Counted from the stretch's first letter, positions 1 to 9,578 are shown. The stretch is DNA of 64,000 nucleotides from Burkholderiales bacterium (GCA_014860445.1 JACZJT010000069.1:1-64000); one strand, 5' to 3'. The notes: generated by a model from the sequence alone, not told the origin. Made by a program: numbers and translations.

Positions 1-18
1 GACTGTTCAGGCTGTCCC

Positions 19-112
19 ACCCTCACCCCAGCCCTCTCCCGCCCAGGCGGGAGAGGGGGTGTACTCCCTCTCCACCGGAAACGGGGGAGAGGGCCGGGGT
101 GAGGGGGTGATC
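19..112. repeat. REP-like GC-rich inverted repeat
   Basis: Two complementary arms are visible: a left part reading CCTCACCCCAGCCCTCTCCC followed by a short GGCGGGAGAGG hairpin, and a right part ending GGGAGAGGGCCGGGGTGAGG. The unit resembles the CCCTCACCCC...GGGAGAGGG intergenic repeats common in proteobacterial chromosomes. It lies just downstream of the TPR gene that ends at 145, so it may act as a terminator or mRNA stabiliser. I saw no second copy in this window. Confidence 0.7.
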
Positions 113-144
113 ATTAGCGAATCCGTCATGGAGTTACGTAACGC

Positions 145-1563
145 TCAATAGGGTTCGCGGAAGGGCTTTCCTTCCCGGTACAGCTGCAGCCGCGCCCGCG
201 CGCCCTCGCCGTGGGCGCGCGCGAACCCGGCCGACTCCAGCGCTGCATTCTGCCACTTGACCGCATCGTCGAACCTGCCCGCCTCGGCCAGCGCGGCGGC
301 ATAGGTGTCGAACAGGTCGGGGACTTTCCATCCGCTCAAATTGCATGCCGTACGCGCGAGTTCCACCGCGCGCGCCCCGTCGCGCCATTGCGCTTCGCCC
401 GATGTCGCCAGCAGCCAGGCCAGTTCGTTGAGGGCGACGGTGTCGCGCGCATCCAGCCGGATCGCCGCGTCGAAATCACTGATCGCGCGATCGATTTGTT
501 TGAGCTTTTTCCGGCTCATGCCGCGATTGCGAAACGCCTGCGCGAAATCCGGCTTGAGCGCGATCGCCTGGTCCAGGTCGTCGATCGCGCGCTGGTGTTC
601 GCCTTTGCGCGCCAGCAGCAGACCCCGGCTGTAATAGCCATAGGGGTTTTTCGGGTTCAGGCGTATCGCCACGCCGTAATCCTGCAGGGCGAGTTCGGGC
701 CGGCCGCTGCGGGCATAGGCATCGCCGCGTCCCTGATAGGCGAGCGCATACTGCGGATCGTAGCGAATCGCGGCGCTGTAGTCCTCGATCGAGCGCGCAT
801 GCTCGCCGCTCGCCGCGTAGACGGCGGCGCGGCTCTGGAACGCTTTTACGTCGCGCGGATTCAAACGCAGGGCCTGATCCAGATCGGCCAGCGCGGGCTC
901 GAAGCGGCGCTCCCGGACCAGCGTCATGCTGCGCAGGAAATAGGTACGCGCGTCGTTCGGGTCGAGCTTTATCGCCTCCTCATACTCCTTCAGCGCCGGC
1001 TCGATTTCCCCGGTCCGCTCCAGGCTCGCGCCGCGCCGGGCATGGGCATAGGCCGAGCGCGGGTCGAGCGCGATCGCGCGGTCGAAGTCCGACAGGGCGC
1101 GCTGGTTCTGCCCCATGGCTTCAAAGGCCGCGCCGCGGTTCACGTAGGCGGAGGACGCGTTCGCGTCGATGCGCAGCGCCTCGTCCAGATCTTTCAGTGC
1201 AGGTTCGAACTGGTCCAGGCTCGCATGCGCGGTGCCGCGGCGCTCCCAGGCCTGCGCGAGACAGGGATCGCGTTGGAGCGCCTCGGTGTAATCGATGATC
1301 GCGTCTTCGTGCCGGCCCATGCGCTCGTGCAGCACGCCGCGGTCGTAGTAGTCATGCGCATTGCGCGGCGCTCGCTTGAGGATCTGCTCGTAGTCCTGGA
1401 TGCTGGGCGCGCGCCCGGCGGCGACCGGCGCCGAAGGCGGGCCGGCGCAGCGCGTTGCGCTCGTATTCGTCATGGTCTGCGCCATGGCGGAGCCCGCGGC
1501 GAAAATTGCGCCCGGCAAAAAAATCGCTATCCTGAAAATCGTACCCGGCATAGCCCTGCCCAT
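145..1563 (-). CDS. secreted tetratricopeptide-repeat (TPR) protein
   Basis: The product is 472 residues. It has an N-terminal hydrophobic signal (about residues 8-28, ending SAMAQ), a short Ala/Pro linker, and then roughly ten TPR units from about residue 57 to 400. The repeat pattern is clear, for example AYVNRGAAFEAMGQNQRAL followed by a LDP/LNP turn. TPR arrays mediate protein-protein contacts, and the signal places this one in the periplasm or outer envelope. The partner is unknown. A second ATG at 1551 is an equally good start because both have only weak ribosome-binding sequence. The gene is divergent from the acetoacetyl-CoA synthetase gene, with 67 bp between them. Confidence 0.85.
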   Translation of the reverse strand: MGRAMPGTIFRIAIFLPGAIFAAGSAMAQTMTNTSATRCAGPPSAPVAAGRAPSIQDYEQILKRAPRNAHDYYDRGVLHERMGRHEDAIIDYTEALQRDPCLAQAWERRGTAHASLDQFEPALKDLDEALRIDANASSAYVNRGAAFEAMGQNQRALSDFDRAIALDPRSAYAHARRGASLERTGEIEPALKEYEEAIKLDPNDARTYFLRSMTLVRERRFEPALADLDQALRLNPRDVKAFQSRAAVYAASGEHARSIEDYSAAIRYDPQYALAYQGRGDAYARSGRPELALQDYGVAIRLNPKNPYGYYSRGLLLARKGEHQRAIDDLDQAIALKPDFAQAFRNRGMSRKKLKQIDRAISDFDAAIRLDARDTVALNELAWLLATSGEAQWRDGARAVELARTACNLSGWKVPDLFDTYAAALAEAGRFDDAVKWQNAALESAGFARAHGEGARARLQLYREGKPFREPY

Positions 1564-1630
1564 TCCATCACGCCTTGCGGCCGGTTACTATATCAGCATC
1601 AATCCCGACTTTGACAGGGTGGTGCAGGCA

Positions 1631-3598
1631 ATGTCCGAACAAGCGATGTGGGCTCCAAGTCAGGCGCTGATCGAACAGGCGAATGTCACGGCGTTCGCGC
1701 GCAAGGCGATCCGGCGCTGGAAGCTCAAATTCAACACCTATCCCGAATTCTATGACTGGAGCACGGACTGCCCCGAACAGTTCTGGGAGTCGGTGTGGGA
1801 GTACGGCGGTGTCGTCGCCTCGAAAAAAGGCCGGCGCGTGCTGGTCGAAGGCGATCGCATGCCCGGTGCGAAATGGTTTCCCGACGCGCGGCTCAATTTC
1901 GCCGAGAACATGCTGCGCCGGCGCGATGCGACCGATGCTTTCGTGTTCTGGGACGAGACCGGTTACCGCCGCCGCATCAGCTACGCGCAGTTGCACGCCG
2001 AGGTGTCGCGCGTGGCGCAGGCGATGCGCGCCGAGGGACTGGTCGCCGGCGATCGCGTCGCCGCCTTCATGCCCAATATGCCGGAGACCGCGGTGCTAGC
2101 GCTGGCGGCGATCTCCATCGGCGCGGTCTGGTCCTGCTGCTCGCCCGATTTCGGCACGGACGGCGTGCTCGATCGTTTCGGCCAGACCGAACCCAAGCTC
2201 CTGTTCACCGCGGACGGCTATCTCTATAACGGCAAGGTGCACGATTCGCTCACCCGCGTGCGCGAGATCGCGGCCAAGCTGCCGAGCGTGCGCCGCGTGG
2301 TGGTGGTGCCGCATATGAGCGATGCGCCCGATGTGTCCGGCATCGGCATCGCGCGGCGCTACGCCGACTGGATCGCGCCTTATGCGGCCGGCGAAATCGA
2401 ATACGCGCAACTGCCCTTCGACCATCCGCTCTACATTCTGTTCACCTCGGGCACCACCGGCAAGCCCAAGTGCATCGTGCACGGCGCCGGCGGCACGCTG
2501 CTGCAGTCGCTCAAGACCTACAAGCTGCAGTTCGACGTGCGTCCGCTGGACCGGTTCTTCTATTACACCACCTGCAACTGGGTGATGTGGAACCTGCTGT
2601 TCCAGGGCCTGCTGGCCGAGGCGAGCATCATGCTCTACGACGGTTCGCCCTTCATGCGCGACGCGGCCATCCTGTTCGACTTCTGCGACGCGGAGCGCTT
2701 CACCCAGTTCGGCACCTCGGCCAAGTTCATCGACGCCATCGCCAAGCGCGGCCTGAAACCGGGCAAGACGCACAGCCTCGCTTCGATGCGCACCATCATT
2801 TCCACCGGCTCGCCGCTGGTGCCCGAGAGCTACGACTACGTCTATCGCGAAATCAAGCGCGACCTGTGCCTGTCGTCGATTTCCGGGGGCACCGACATCA
2901 TGGGCTGCTTCGCCGACGCGAATCCCATCCTGCCGGTGTACCGCGGCGAGCTGCAATGCCGCAGCCTCGGCATGAAGGTCGAGGTCTGGGACGAGGACGC
3001 CCGCGCGCTGGTGGGGCAGAAGGGCGAGCTCGTGTGCACGCGCCCGTTTCCGTCGATGCCCGTGGGCTTCTGGAACGACCCGGGCGGCAGGCGTTATCAC
3101 GATGCCTATTTCGCGCGCTGGCACAATGTGTGGTGCCACGGCGATTACTGCGAACTGACCGAGCGCGGCACCATGATCGTCTACGGGCGTTCGGACGCGA
3201 CCCTGAATCCGGGCGGCGTGCGCATCGGTACCGCGGAAATCTACGGGCAAGTCGAAAAAATTCATGAAGTCGAAGAGGCCGTCGCCATCGGCCAGCTGTG
3301 GCCGCCCGATCTGCCCAGCGACACGCGCGTGGTGCTGTTCGTCAAGCTGCGCGCGGGGCTCACGCTCGATGCAGCGCTGGAAGATCGCATCCGCCGCCAG
3401 ATACGCAGCAACACCACACCGCGCCACGTGCCGGCGCGCATCGTGCAGGTGCCCGACATCCCGCGCACCAAAAACGGCAAGGTGGTGGAACTCGCGGTGA
3501 AGGCGATGGTGCACGGCATGGCGGTGACGCACACCGACGCGCTCGCCAACCCCGAGGTGCTGCAACTGTTCCGCGACATGCCCGAGTTGGCTGTCTAG
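1631..3598 (+). CDS. aacS: acetoacetyl-CoA synthetase (acetoacetate-CoA ligase)
   Basis: This 655-residue member of the acyl-adenylate-forming superfamily has the usual length for AacS. The reaction is acetoacetate + CoA + ATP to acetoacetyl-CoA + AMP + PPi, in the cytosol, linking ketone bodies or PHB breakdown to the CoA pool. The ATP-binding P-loop motif LFTSGTTGKPKCIVHG lies near residue 277. The AacS-typical SISGGTDIMGCF stretch and a C-terminal KNGKVVE segment carrying the adenylation lysine are also present. The N-terminus (MWAPSQALIEQANVTAF) is characteristic of the acetoacetate branch rather than acetyl-CoA synthetase. The ATG at 1631 is chosen because family homology starts there. 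A fragment similar to its 3' part recurs at 17177-17249. Confidence 0.93.
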   Translation: MSEQAMWAPSQALIEQANVTAFARKAIRRWKLKFNTYPEFYDWSTDCPEQFWESVWEYGGVVASKKGRRVLVEGDRMPGAKWFPDARLNFAENMLRRRDATDAFVFWDETGYRRRISYAQLHAEVSRVAQAMRAEGLVAGDRVAAFMPNMPETAVLALAAISIGAVWSCCSPDFGTDGVLDRFGQTEPKLLFTADGYLYNGKVHDSLTRVREIAAKLPSVRRVVVVPHMSDAPDVSGIGIARRYADWIAPYAAGEIEYAQLPFDHPLYILFTSGTTGKPKCIVHGAGGTLLQSLKTYKLQFDVRPLDRFFYYTTCNWVMWNLLFQGLLAEASIMLYDGSPFMRDAAILFDFCDAERFTQFGTSAKFIDAIAKRGLKPGKTHSLASMRTIISTGSPLVPESYDYVYREIKRDLCLSSISGGTDIMGCFADANPILPVYRGELQCRSLGMKVEVWDEDARALVGQKGELVCTRPFPSMPVGFWNDPGGRRYHDAYFARWHNVWCHGDYCELTERGTMIVYGRSDATLNPGGVRIGTAEIYGQVEKIHEVEEAVAIGQLWPPDLPSDTRVVLFVKLRAGLTLDAALEDRIRRQIRSNTTPRHVPARIVQVPDIPRTKNGKVVELAVKAMVHGMAVTHTDALANPEVLQLFRDMPELAV

Positions 3599-3621
3599 CC
3601 TGCTGTATCCACGCGCAATGC

Positions 3622-3650
3622 AAAAAAAGGCCGCCCGACATGGGCGGCCT
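3622..3650 (-). terminator. Rho-independent terminator
   Basis: A perfect 9-bp stem (AGGCCGCCC / GGGCGGCCT) with a 5-nt loop is followed, on the minus strand, by a run of seven T. It sits just past the stop of the minus-strand hydrolase gene at 3679. It also lies 23 bp after the plus-strand aacS stop, so the hairpin may serve both. Confidence 0.85.
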
Positions 3651-3678
3651 GGCGGCGCATTCGATTTGCGTGTTCGCG

Positions 3679-4689
3679 CTACGAAGCAAGCGCTATCGCA
3701 TTGTCGAAGCGATCGTTCGAAGCGTTCCGTGGTTCGCGCGGTCGGACATGCGGATGAACCTCAGCGCTTTGTGTAGCAGTATGCGGCGCAGGTTGCGCTT
3801 CGGCATGTAAATGCGCGACAGCCCCCTCGATTACGGCGCGGTCATTAAGTAACCTGAAATGACCGAGCCCTTTGGCAGGATGCAACTGGACGTTGGGTAA
3901 GCGGTCGCGCAGCGCTTCGGCTTCGCGGTACGGCAGAATCCGATCTTCGGGATCGTGGTACACCTTTGTCCGTGCCGTGACGCCTTCGATGTATCCGAGC
4001 CACCCTTCCTCGTCTGCGGGTGCGCCGATGTGGCGGAACAGGTAGTCCAGCATGTAGATCCTTGTGCGCTCGCCGAGGCCAAAGCACCGTACGAACTCGC
4101 GCACACGTTCGGCCGCGCTTGCAGGTGTGCTGAGCAGGACGGCGTGCTCGATCGGCAACTCGCGCCACGCTGCGGCGATCATCGTCGCGGCACTTCCTGC
4201 CGAATGCGCGATGACGCGGTCAAACCCATGGTAGCGCTTGTTGAGTGCCGCGATCGTGCTTGCGATCCGGCCGACGTCGGACCGGCGACCGCCACTGCGT
4301 CCGTGACCGATCGCATCGAAAGCGATGACATCGTGTCCGAGCGCGAGCAACGCCGGTACGAAGTTGCGCAGACGCAGCCCGCTATCGCCCCAGCCGTGCA
4401 CCAAGAGGACAGGCTTGCGGCGCGTGCGCTCGTTGCGTGTTTCGCTGCGCCAGATATACATGGCGCACTGGATGCCGCCGACGTCGAACCAGCGCAACTT
4501 CGGTTCACCCGCCGGCCCGGACAGCGGCAAAACAGTCCGTCGCGGTTTGCGAAATGTGGCCAGGGCGAGGCGCTCGCCTAGCCACGGCCAGGTACGCTCC
4601 GCGGCGCGGAGGATCGCCCCAAGCGCAGATATACGAACATTCGTGCGATTATTGCGCGGGCGCATTTCGGCTTGAATTGGCGTTTCCAT
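3679..4689 (-). CDS. alpha/beta-hydrolase fold protein
   Basis: The product is 336 residues. The fold is shown by the oxyanion-loop motif VLLVHGWGDSG, the FDAIGHGRSGG segment, and a nucleophile-elbow region reading IAHSAGSAAT, in which Ser is the likely nucleophile. The late Asp (DPEDRIL) and His (KGLGHFRLL) complete a triad. This matches serine hydrolases; the substrate cannot be told. The ATG at 4689 is preferred over upstream starts because CAGGAG lies directly before it. It is probably last in an operon with the diiron protein and the DUF2917 protein, and a strong terminator follows. Confidence 0.85.
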   Translation of the reverse strand: METPIQAEMRPRNNRTNVRISALGAILRAAERTWPWLGERLALATFRKPRRTVLPLSGPAGEPKLRWFDVGGIQCAMYIWRSETRNERTRRKPVLLVHGWGDSGLRLRNFVPALLALGHDVIAFDAIGHGRSGGRRSDVGRIASTIAALNKRYHGFDRVIAHSAGSAATMIAAAWRELPIEHAVLLSTPASAAERVREFVRCFGLGERTRIYMLDYLFRHIGAPADEEGWLGYIEGVTARTKVYHDPEDRILPYREAEALRDRLPNVQLHPAKGLGHFRLLNDRAVIEGAVAHLHAEAQPAPHTATQSAEVHPHVRPREPRNASNDRFDNAIALAS

Positions 4690-4833
4690 ATGTGTCTCCT
4701 GAATCGAATTAGCGTGCTTGGCTATGGAGCGCGCCCGCGCGGTGAGAATGCGCCGCGCAAGCCGGTGAATGTTTTTGCCGCGACGCGGGCCGCGCCTTCG
4801 CCTTACAGGCTCGGCCCGCGTCAATGCCTTGCG

Positions 4834-5793
4834 TCACGCTGCGAGCGCGACGGCGGTGTCAACGGATTCCAGAATCGGACCGAGCGCCGCGCCGATCCGT
4901 GCGCCCTGCTTCGCGTTGATCATGCCCCCCAGAATCGACTGGAAGCGCTCATCCTGCACGCCGGAGGCGATGTACTGATAGCGGTAGGCGGCGACTAATG
5001 TGTCGTGAACCATTAGCTGTTCGACGCCGCTGAGCTTGCGCGGGCACCACCCGAGGAAGTACTCGGCGTCGGCATGCGCCTGCGCGACGACAATGCCGTC
5101 GACCGCGGCCACCAGATCGATCAGATCGGACACCCCTTGATCGCGCTCGGCCGCGGAGAGCCTGGCGTTTTCGCGCGCCCATTCGAGCTCGTCCAGGATT
5201 GCGTGCTGGGATTCCTCCTTCCAGTGGTAGAGGAACACGTCTTTCCACAGCGCCGACAAATTGCCGTCCGGCTCGATGCTGGCGCGGTAATGCGCCTGGG
5301 TAAACAGCTCGATGTGGCAGGTGAGCCCGAGTACCGCCCAGGTGGATTTCCCGAGTACCGCCTGCGCAACCTCGTTCGGCTGCGGGGCGAACTGGTAGCC
5401 GGCGGGCATGCACTCGGCGGCCATCGATTCGATCCTGCGAAACAGTTCCTGGTGCTTGAGTTCCTCGTCGGTGAATCGGACCAGCGCTTCGAGCGCGGTC
5501 TGATCGCCCAGCCAGTGCTCGCGGCTGACCTCGAGGATCTTCGCGCCGATGAAACGTTCGACCAGTTCGAACACGTTGGCGTAGGTGCGGCCCTGGATCT
5601 GGCTCATGAAGCGTTGCTCGCTCGCGTCGAGAAAGTCGAGGCGGTCGGCGAACGACAGGCCGTCGGGGAGGAATTTCGTGGAAACGTCGAAGCTGCGCCC
5701 GCGAATGACGTCGCGGTCGATGTCCCAGCGGATGCGCTTGGACGCCTCGATGCACTTGGCATAACGGTTGGCGGGGTTTTGCTGGACTTGCAT
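4834..5793 (-). CDS. ferritin-like diiron protein, possible oxygenase
   Basis: The product is 319 residues. Two carboxylate-histidine motifs, DEELKHQ (about residue 120) and KEESQHA (about residue 200), are accompanied by two further conserved Glu-rich helices (ELVERF and HIELFTQ). This is the pattern of a four-helix-bundle diiron site as in ferritin-like oxygenases and N-oxygenases. Catalysis is inferred from the motif only. AAGGAG precedes the ATG at 5793. It lies between the hydrolase and DUF2917 genes on the same strand, and the AraC-type regulator faces the set, so co-regulation is plausible. Confidence 0.7.
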   Translation of the reverse strand: MQVQQNPANRYAKCIEASKRIRWDIDRDVIRGRSFDVSTKFLPDGLSFADRLDFLDASEQRFMSQIQGRTYANVFELVERFIGAKILEVSREHWLGDQTALEALVRFTDEELKHQELFRRIESMAAECMPAGYQFAPQPNEVAQAVLGKSTWAVLGLTCHIELFTQAHYRASIEPDGNLSALWKDVFLYHWKEESQHAILDELEWARENARLSAAERDQGVSDLIDLVAAVDGIVVAQAHADAEYFLGWCPRKLSGVEQLMVHDTLVAAYRYQYIASGVQDERFQSILGGMINAKQGARIGAALGPILESVDTAVALAA

Positions 5794-5851
5794 GGCATTT
5801 CTCCTTGTGGTTGGTGACAAACATTGCGGGCGGGCTGCCCGCCGTAAAACG

Positions 5852-6280
5852 TCACGACGACATCGAGGCGGGGGTGGATCCCCGTTTCGGCACCGGCGTG
5901 AAGATCGATGAGAAGGCCGCGTTCACGAATTCGCGCAGCATTGCGGCCCGCGCCGCGATCCTGCGCTGCGGTCGGTGCGGCAACAAACCGGGTGCGCTGT
6001 TTGCCGGGAGCAGTTCGATGGTCTCGGCGCAGGCATGCTCGTGCGGGGACGTGAGCGCGATGGCGCTCGGCCTGGTCGCCTCGAGCACGCAACTGCCCTG
6101 GCGATCGAGCCGGAACCATTCCCCGGCCTGGAGGACGATGTCGCGCTGATCGCGCTCCTGGGTAAGCCAGAGCGAACCTTCCCAGACGTGCACCAGCAGG
6201 TCGCGTCCGTTCTCGATGTGCAGCATGCCGCCCCTTGGAAGACGCAGGTCGCCTTGCACCAGATATTCGTTGAGATCCAT
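5852..6280 (-). CDS. DUF2917-type cupin-like small protein
   Basis: The product is 142 residues. The first 85 or so residues form a small beta-rich domain with HVWEGSLWLTQE, DIVLQAGEWFRLDRQG and SAIALTSP. These segments match the DUF2917 family, which is of unknown function. The C-terminal part is basic and unstructured-looking. The start ATG at 6280 has AAGGAG upstream. It is the first gene of a minus-strand run that continues with the diiron protein and hydrolase, and it starts 292 bp from the divergent AraC-type regulator. Confidence 0.7.
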   Translation of the reverse strand: MDLNEYLVQGDLRLPRGGMLHIENGRDLLVHVWEGSLWLTQERDQRDIVLQAGEWFRLDRQGSCVLEATRPSAIALTSPHEHACAETIELLPANSAPGLLPHRPQRRIAARAAMLREFVNAAFSSIFTPVPKRGSTPASMSS

Positions 6281-6572
6281 CTCGCACTCCTTGTGTCGGG
6301 TTTCGCGCCGCATATGCGGTGTCGCGATATGGCGCTATGTTCGTCGCTGCGCGGGAGGCTGTTTTGATCGCGGCGCCGCGCGTCTTGTCCGGGACGCCCG
6401 CAGGGCCAGGTCGCTTGATCGAGACGCCGCGCCATTTGCCCGAAACGCCGCGCGGGCTGCGCCGGGCGGGAGCGTTTTGGGCCGCCGCCCGGATGAATTA
6501 CAATCTTTGCGTCCGGCCCGCAGCCGCGTGCTGCCAAGCGCGGCGCGACGGACGCAAACAGGGGGAGGGGGT

Positions 6573-7568
6573 ATGGACGCGCTATCGGAGCTGCTGAAGG
6601 CTTTGCATTTGACGAGCGGCGTATTTTTGCGCGCGGGGTTCACCGCGCCGTGGTGCATTGATTCAGCGCCCGGGACCGAAGACGTCGCGCATCTGCTGCC
6701 CGGCGCCGAGCAGGTCTCGATCTATCACCTCGTAATCGAAGGCAGCTGCCTTGCGCGCCTGCCTGACGGCAACGAGACGGTCGAGGTTCGCCGCGGGGAG
6801 CTCATCATGTTTCCCCACGGCGACGGGCACCTGCTCGGTAGCGACGTGCAGCGCGCACCGGTGCCGGCGGGGGCGATCGTGACCCCGACGCGCCTCGCCG
6901 GGCTGATGAAGATCGAGCACGGCGGCGGCGGCACGCGTACGGAATTCGTGTGCGGATTCCTCGCCTGCGACAAGCGGCTGTGCCGTCCGCTGCTGCAGGC
7001 CCTGCCCCGCATGCTGCATGTGCCGCTGGGCGACGGTCCGGAGGCCTCTTGGTTGGTCGATTCGCTTGAGCGCGGCGTGCAGGAAAGCCATGCGCCCGGG
7101 CCGGGTGCGGATGCGATGCTGGCGCGGCTGGCGGAATTGCTCTTTGTCGAGGCAATCCGCCGCTACACCCGCTCCTTGCCGCCTGAGCAAGTCGGCTGGC
7201 TGGCGGCGCTGCGCGACGCCCATGTCGGCCGCGCGCTGGCGCTGCTGCATGCCGACCCGGGCCGGCGCTGGACAGTCGAGGATCTCGCGAACGAAGTTGG
7301 CGTTTCGCGCACCGTTCTGGGCGGGCGTTTCGCGGATTTCATCGGCGAGCCGCCGATGCAATATCTCACGCGCTGGCGCCTCGCGATCGCCTCGCACGCG
7401 CTGGGTTCGACCAACGAGGCGGTATCTAGAATCGCGGAGCGCGTCGGTTACGATTCCGAATCCGCCTTCAATCGCGCTTTCAAGCGTGAATTCGAACTGC
7501 CGCCTGCGGCTTGGCGTCGTACGGCGCGCGCCAAGCGCGCCGCGGTGACGGATACTTCGGGGGCCTGA
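6573..7568 (+). CDS. AraC-family transcriptional regulator with cupin ligand domain
   Basis: The product is 331 residues. The N-terminal half (about residues 5-190) is a cupin-like sensing domain with LARLPDGNETVEVRRGEL and MFPHGDGH. The C-terminal 100 residues contain two helix-turn-helix units, the first at WTVEDLANEVGVSRTVLGGRF and the second at VSRIAERVGYDSESAFNRAF, typical of AraC/XylS regulators. The start ATG is preceded by a G-rich Shine-Dalgarno sequence (GGGGGAGG). Divergent placement suggests it controls the DUF2917-diiron-hydrolase set. The ligand is unknown. Confidence 0.88.
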   Translation: MDALSELLKALHLTSGVFLRAGFTAPWCIDSAPGTEDVAHLLPGAEQVSIYHLVIEGSCLARLPDGNETVEVRRGELIMFPHGDGHLLGSDVQRAPVPAGAIVTPTRLAGLMKIEHGGGGTRTEFVCGFLACDKRLCRPLLQALPRMLHVPLGDGPEASWLVDSLERGVQESHAPGPGADAMLARLAELLFVEAIRRYTRSLPPEQVGWLAALRDAHVGRALALLHADPGRRWTVEDLANEVGVSRTVLGGRFADFIGEPPMQYLTRWRLAIASHALGSTNEAVSRIAERVGYDSESAFNRAFKREFELPPAAWRRTARAKRAAVTDTSGA

Positions 7569-8228
7569 GGATTCCCTGGCGCCGGTTTGCGCGACCGGCC
7601 ATGCCAGTCGACATCTATGACCCCGCGTACAAGGCGCGGGTCGCCGTCCGCCGCAACCGCTTGTTGCGCAGCACCTCCACTTCGAGGCGTTTCGAACAGT
7701 TGTACTTTACGCTCTAAATCATTGTATAAATGGCCCGCCCTCACTCGTACAGCTACGCGGAGACTCGCCAAGAACCCTACGTTTTTGATTCGACTTGAGC
7801 AAATGGACCCTGAGCAACCGCCCAACCGAAACGTCGTAAGGGACCGCTTCTCGGTCTGAACGGCCATTGAAGGCATGCCGCTTGGACGGCAGTTCAACTA
7901 TGCATTGCTGCCGTTCGACGGTTCCAGACGAAAAATCGGAGCGAAGAATTCGAGCTTATCGATAATCGCTACTCACACTATCGACCGGCCTCTGGTATTC
8001 GTTGAGAGCAGACACCCAGGGCGTACGCTGGGGCGATTTCAAAAGACTCGGCAGCCGCTTACAGTATTTAGCGGCCTTGACCACCGATGTACTTGAATCC
8101 ACGGCCAGTGTTCGGTTCAGAGTGGAACCGGCCTGTGGTTTTCGGAGACCGGCACCTCTGTCGGAAGCTGCCGCTAGCGATTCCGGATACGCAGGCCAGC
8201 GTCTGTCATCTTGCGTCCTTGCGCTGAT
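7569..8228. other. 660-bp gene-free region with decayed-looking sequence
   Basis: No convincing gene is present; reading frames are short and do not resemble known proteins. The region holds one copy of a 32-bp sequence (7954-7985) that recurs inverted at 15548-15579. Just upstream is a small stem (ACGGCAG / CTGCCGT near 7884-7912). A possible promoter-like TTGTATAAATGG stretch lies near 7720. It looks like the degraded margin of an inserted block. Confidence 0.5.
7954..7985 (+). repeat. 32-bp repeat, left inverted copy
   Basis: The sequence starts GCTTATCGATAATCGCTACT and matches the reverse complement of 15548-15579 at 31 of 32 positions. Together the two copies bracket 7.6 kb containing the sulfur/PLP cluster and its neighbouring regulator. 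Confidence 0.8.
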
Positions 8229-8927
8229 TCAAGGTACGCCGGATCGGCGAAACTGGCCTGCCAACCTGGGTAGAAAGGCAACGCGCGCTAGCAGCACCAG
8301 CGCCAACAGGGCGCTACTGGCTGCCCCGTCCCCGCCGGCTAGCGCTTCGCGCCCCGCATGACCCAACCAAGCGTAGATGAGCGCGCCGGGGAACATGCAG
8401 ACGAAAGAGGTGGCCGCGTAGGCAAAAAGCGGAATTCGCGTCAGACCGAGCGTGTAGTTCACCAGATTGAAAGGCAACAGCGGCACCAGCCGCACGACAG
8501 CGACAAAGCGCCAGCCTTCGGCCTCCACGCCTTCGATCAATTGTCTGAGCCTGCCGCCGGCCCTGGGCGCGACCAAATCCGCTGCGAGATAGCGCGCGAC
8601 AAGGAAGGCGAGCGTGGCGCCCAGCGTGGCGCCGGTCAGGCTGTACAGCGCTCCGGGTATGGCGCCGAACAGCGCGCCTGCCGCGAGCGTGAGTACCGAC
8701 CCGGGAAGAAACACTACGGTCGCTGCCGCATAGAGAGCGACGAAGGCCAATGGCGCCCAGACGCCGGCATCTGCCAGCCACCCCGAAAGCGCATCCACGC
8801 TGAGCGCTTCGCGGTTCGCGAAACCGAAGGCCAGTCCCGCGGCCAGCCCCAGAGCGAGCGCAACGCGCGCTGCGTTATCTGACTTCACGATCGGAGTCCC
8901 GTGCGTTCCCGGGCTCATCGGATTCAA
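8229..8927 (-). CDS. TVP38/TMEM64 (VTT-domain, DedA-like) membrane protein
   Basis: The product is 232 residues with about six hydrophobic segments. The VTT signature is visible as FLPGSVLTLAAGALFG near residue 75, and FVAVVRLVPLLPFNLVNYTLGLT near residue 145. The family is made of integral inner-membrane proteins, with DedA relatives linked to lipid flipping; the exact role here is unknown. The start is uncertain between 8927 and the nearby second ATG. It follows the methyltransferase on the same strand by 21 bp and could be the last gene of that operon. Confidence 0.85.
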   Translation of the reverse strand: MNPMSPGTHGTPIVKSDNAARVALALGLAAGLAFGFANREALSVDALSGWLADAGVWAPLAFVALYAAATVVFLPGSVLTLAAGALFGAIPGALYSLTGATLGATLAFLVARYLAADLVAPRAGGRLRQLIEGVEAEGWRFVAVVRLVPLLPFNLVNYTLGLTRIPLFAYAATSFVCMFPGALIYAWLGHAGREALAGGDGAASSALLALVLLARVAFLPRLAGQFRRSGVP

Positions 8928-8948
8928 CGATGATTCCTGGTTCCGTAT

Positions 8949-9521
8949 TCATGTCCGCTTCACCAACTGGATACCCCAATGATATGGCTCTAGCACCTTG
9001 CTATTGCCGAGGAAATCCAAGTGCAGCCCTTCAGTCGCGCCCACGATTCGACCGATGTCCGGCCGAAGCGCGATCGCAGGCCCTCGCGGAGTGGGGACGT
9101 CTGTTCTCCAATGAATAATGGCTACTACTCCTCCCACTTTAAGAATGCGAGCTGACTCTTGCAGCAGGAAGGTGTTTTCATTGGAATGGAGAATGTTAAA
9201 AAGCAAAACAACATTGACGCTTTCTGCTTCAAGGCCGGTACCTTCTGCTAGAACATCACGCACAATGCAGTCAACATTGGACAGGCGGGCATTAGCGAGA
9301 TTGCGCCGCGTATTTGCGACCATAACCGGGTCTATATCGAAGGCAACAACAGTACAGTTTTGACTGATGCTTGCAATGGGCACCGTGAATGTTCCATAGC
9401 CAGCCCCAATTTCAACCACTTTGGATTTCTGGGGGATGCACAGCCAGTCAACGATGTTCTCAAGATTGAACAAGCTGTTCCAATATGACTCTTCCGGCAT
9501 CCCGCTATCTTCGATTTTCAT
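8949..9521 (-). CDS. class I SAM-dependent methyltransferase
   Basis: The product is 190 residues. Motif I is VVEIGAGYGTFTVPIA, which binds the SAM methionine and ribose, followed by AFDIDP (acidic loop) and VVLLFNILHSNEN (post-motif). The family is UbiE/type 11-like; the acceptor substrate is unknown. The stretch is visibly less GC-rich than its neighbours and uses more AT-rich codons, which hints at separate acquisition. It is on the same strand as, and downstream of, the cysteine synthase-glutaredoxin gene and the small membrane protein, so methylation of a small thiol product would be one idea (inference). Confidence 0.85.
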   Translation of the reverse strand: MKIEDSGMPEESYWNSLFNLENIVDWLCIPQKSKVVEIGAGYGTFTVPIASISQNCTVVAFDIDPVMVANTRRNLANARLSNVDCIVRDVLAEGTGLEAESVNVVLLFNILHSNENTFLLQESARILKVGGVVAIIHWRTDVPTPRGPAIALRPDIGRIVGATEGLHLDFLGNSKVLEPYHWGIQLVKRT

Positions 9522-9578
9522 GCCTTATATCCATTCTCTCTGCTCGTCTCTGCACGGCTAGTGGCCATCGGCCGACCC

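Noticed and set aside
211-1614. Long plus-strand frame over the TPR gene
   Set aside because: It is the shadow of the TPR coding frame, rich in Arg/Ala/Gly and without a ribosome-binding site.
2096-3565. Long open frame antisense to aacS (489 codons, minus strand)
   Set aside because: It lies fully within a well-supported gene and its His/Ala/Arg-rich translation has no family features; it is a by-product of high-GC codon use.
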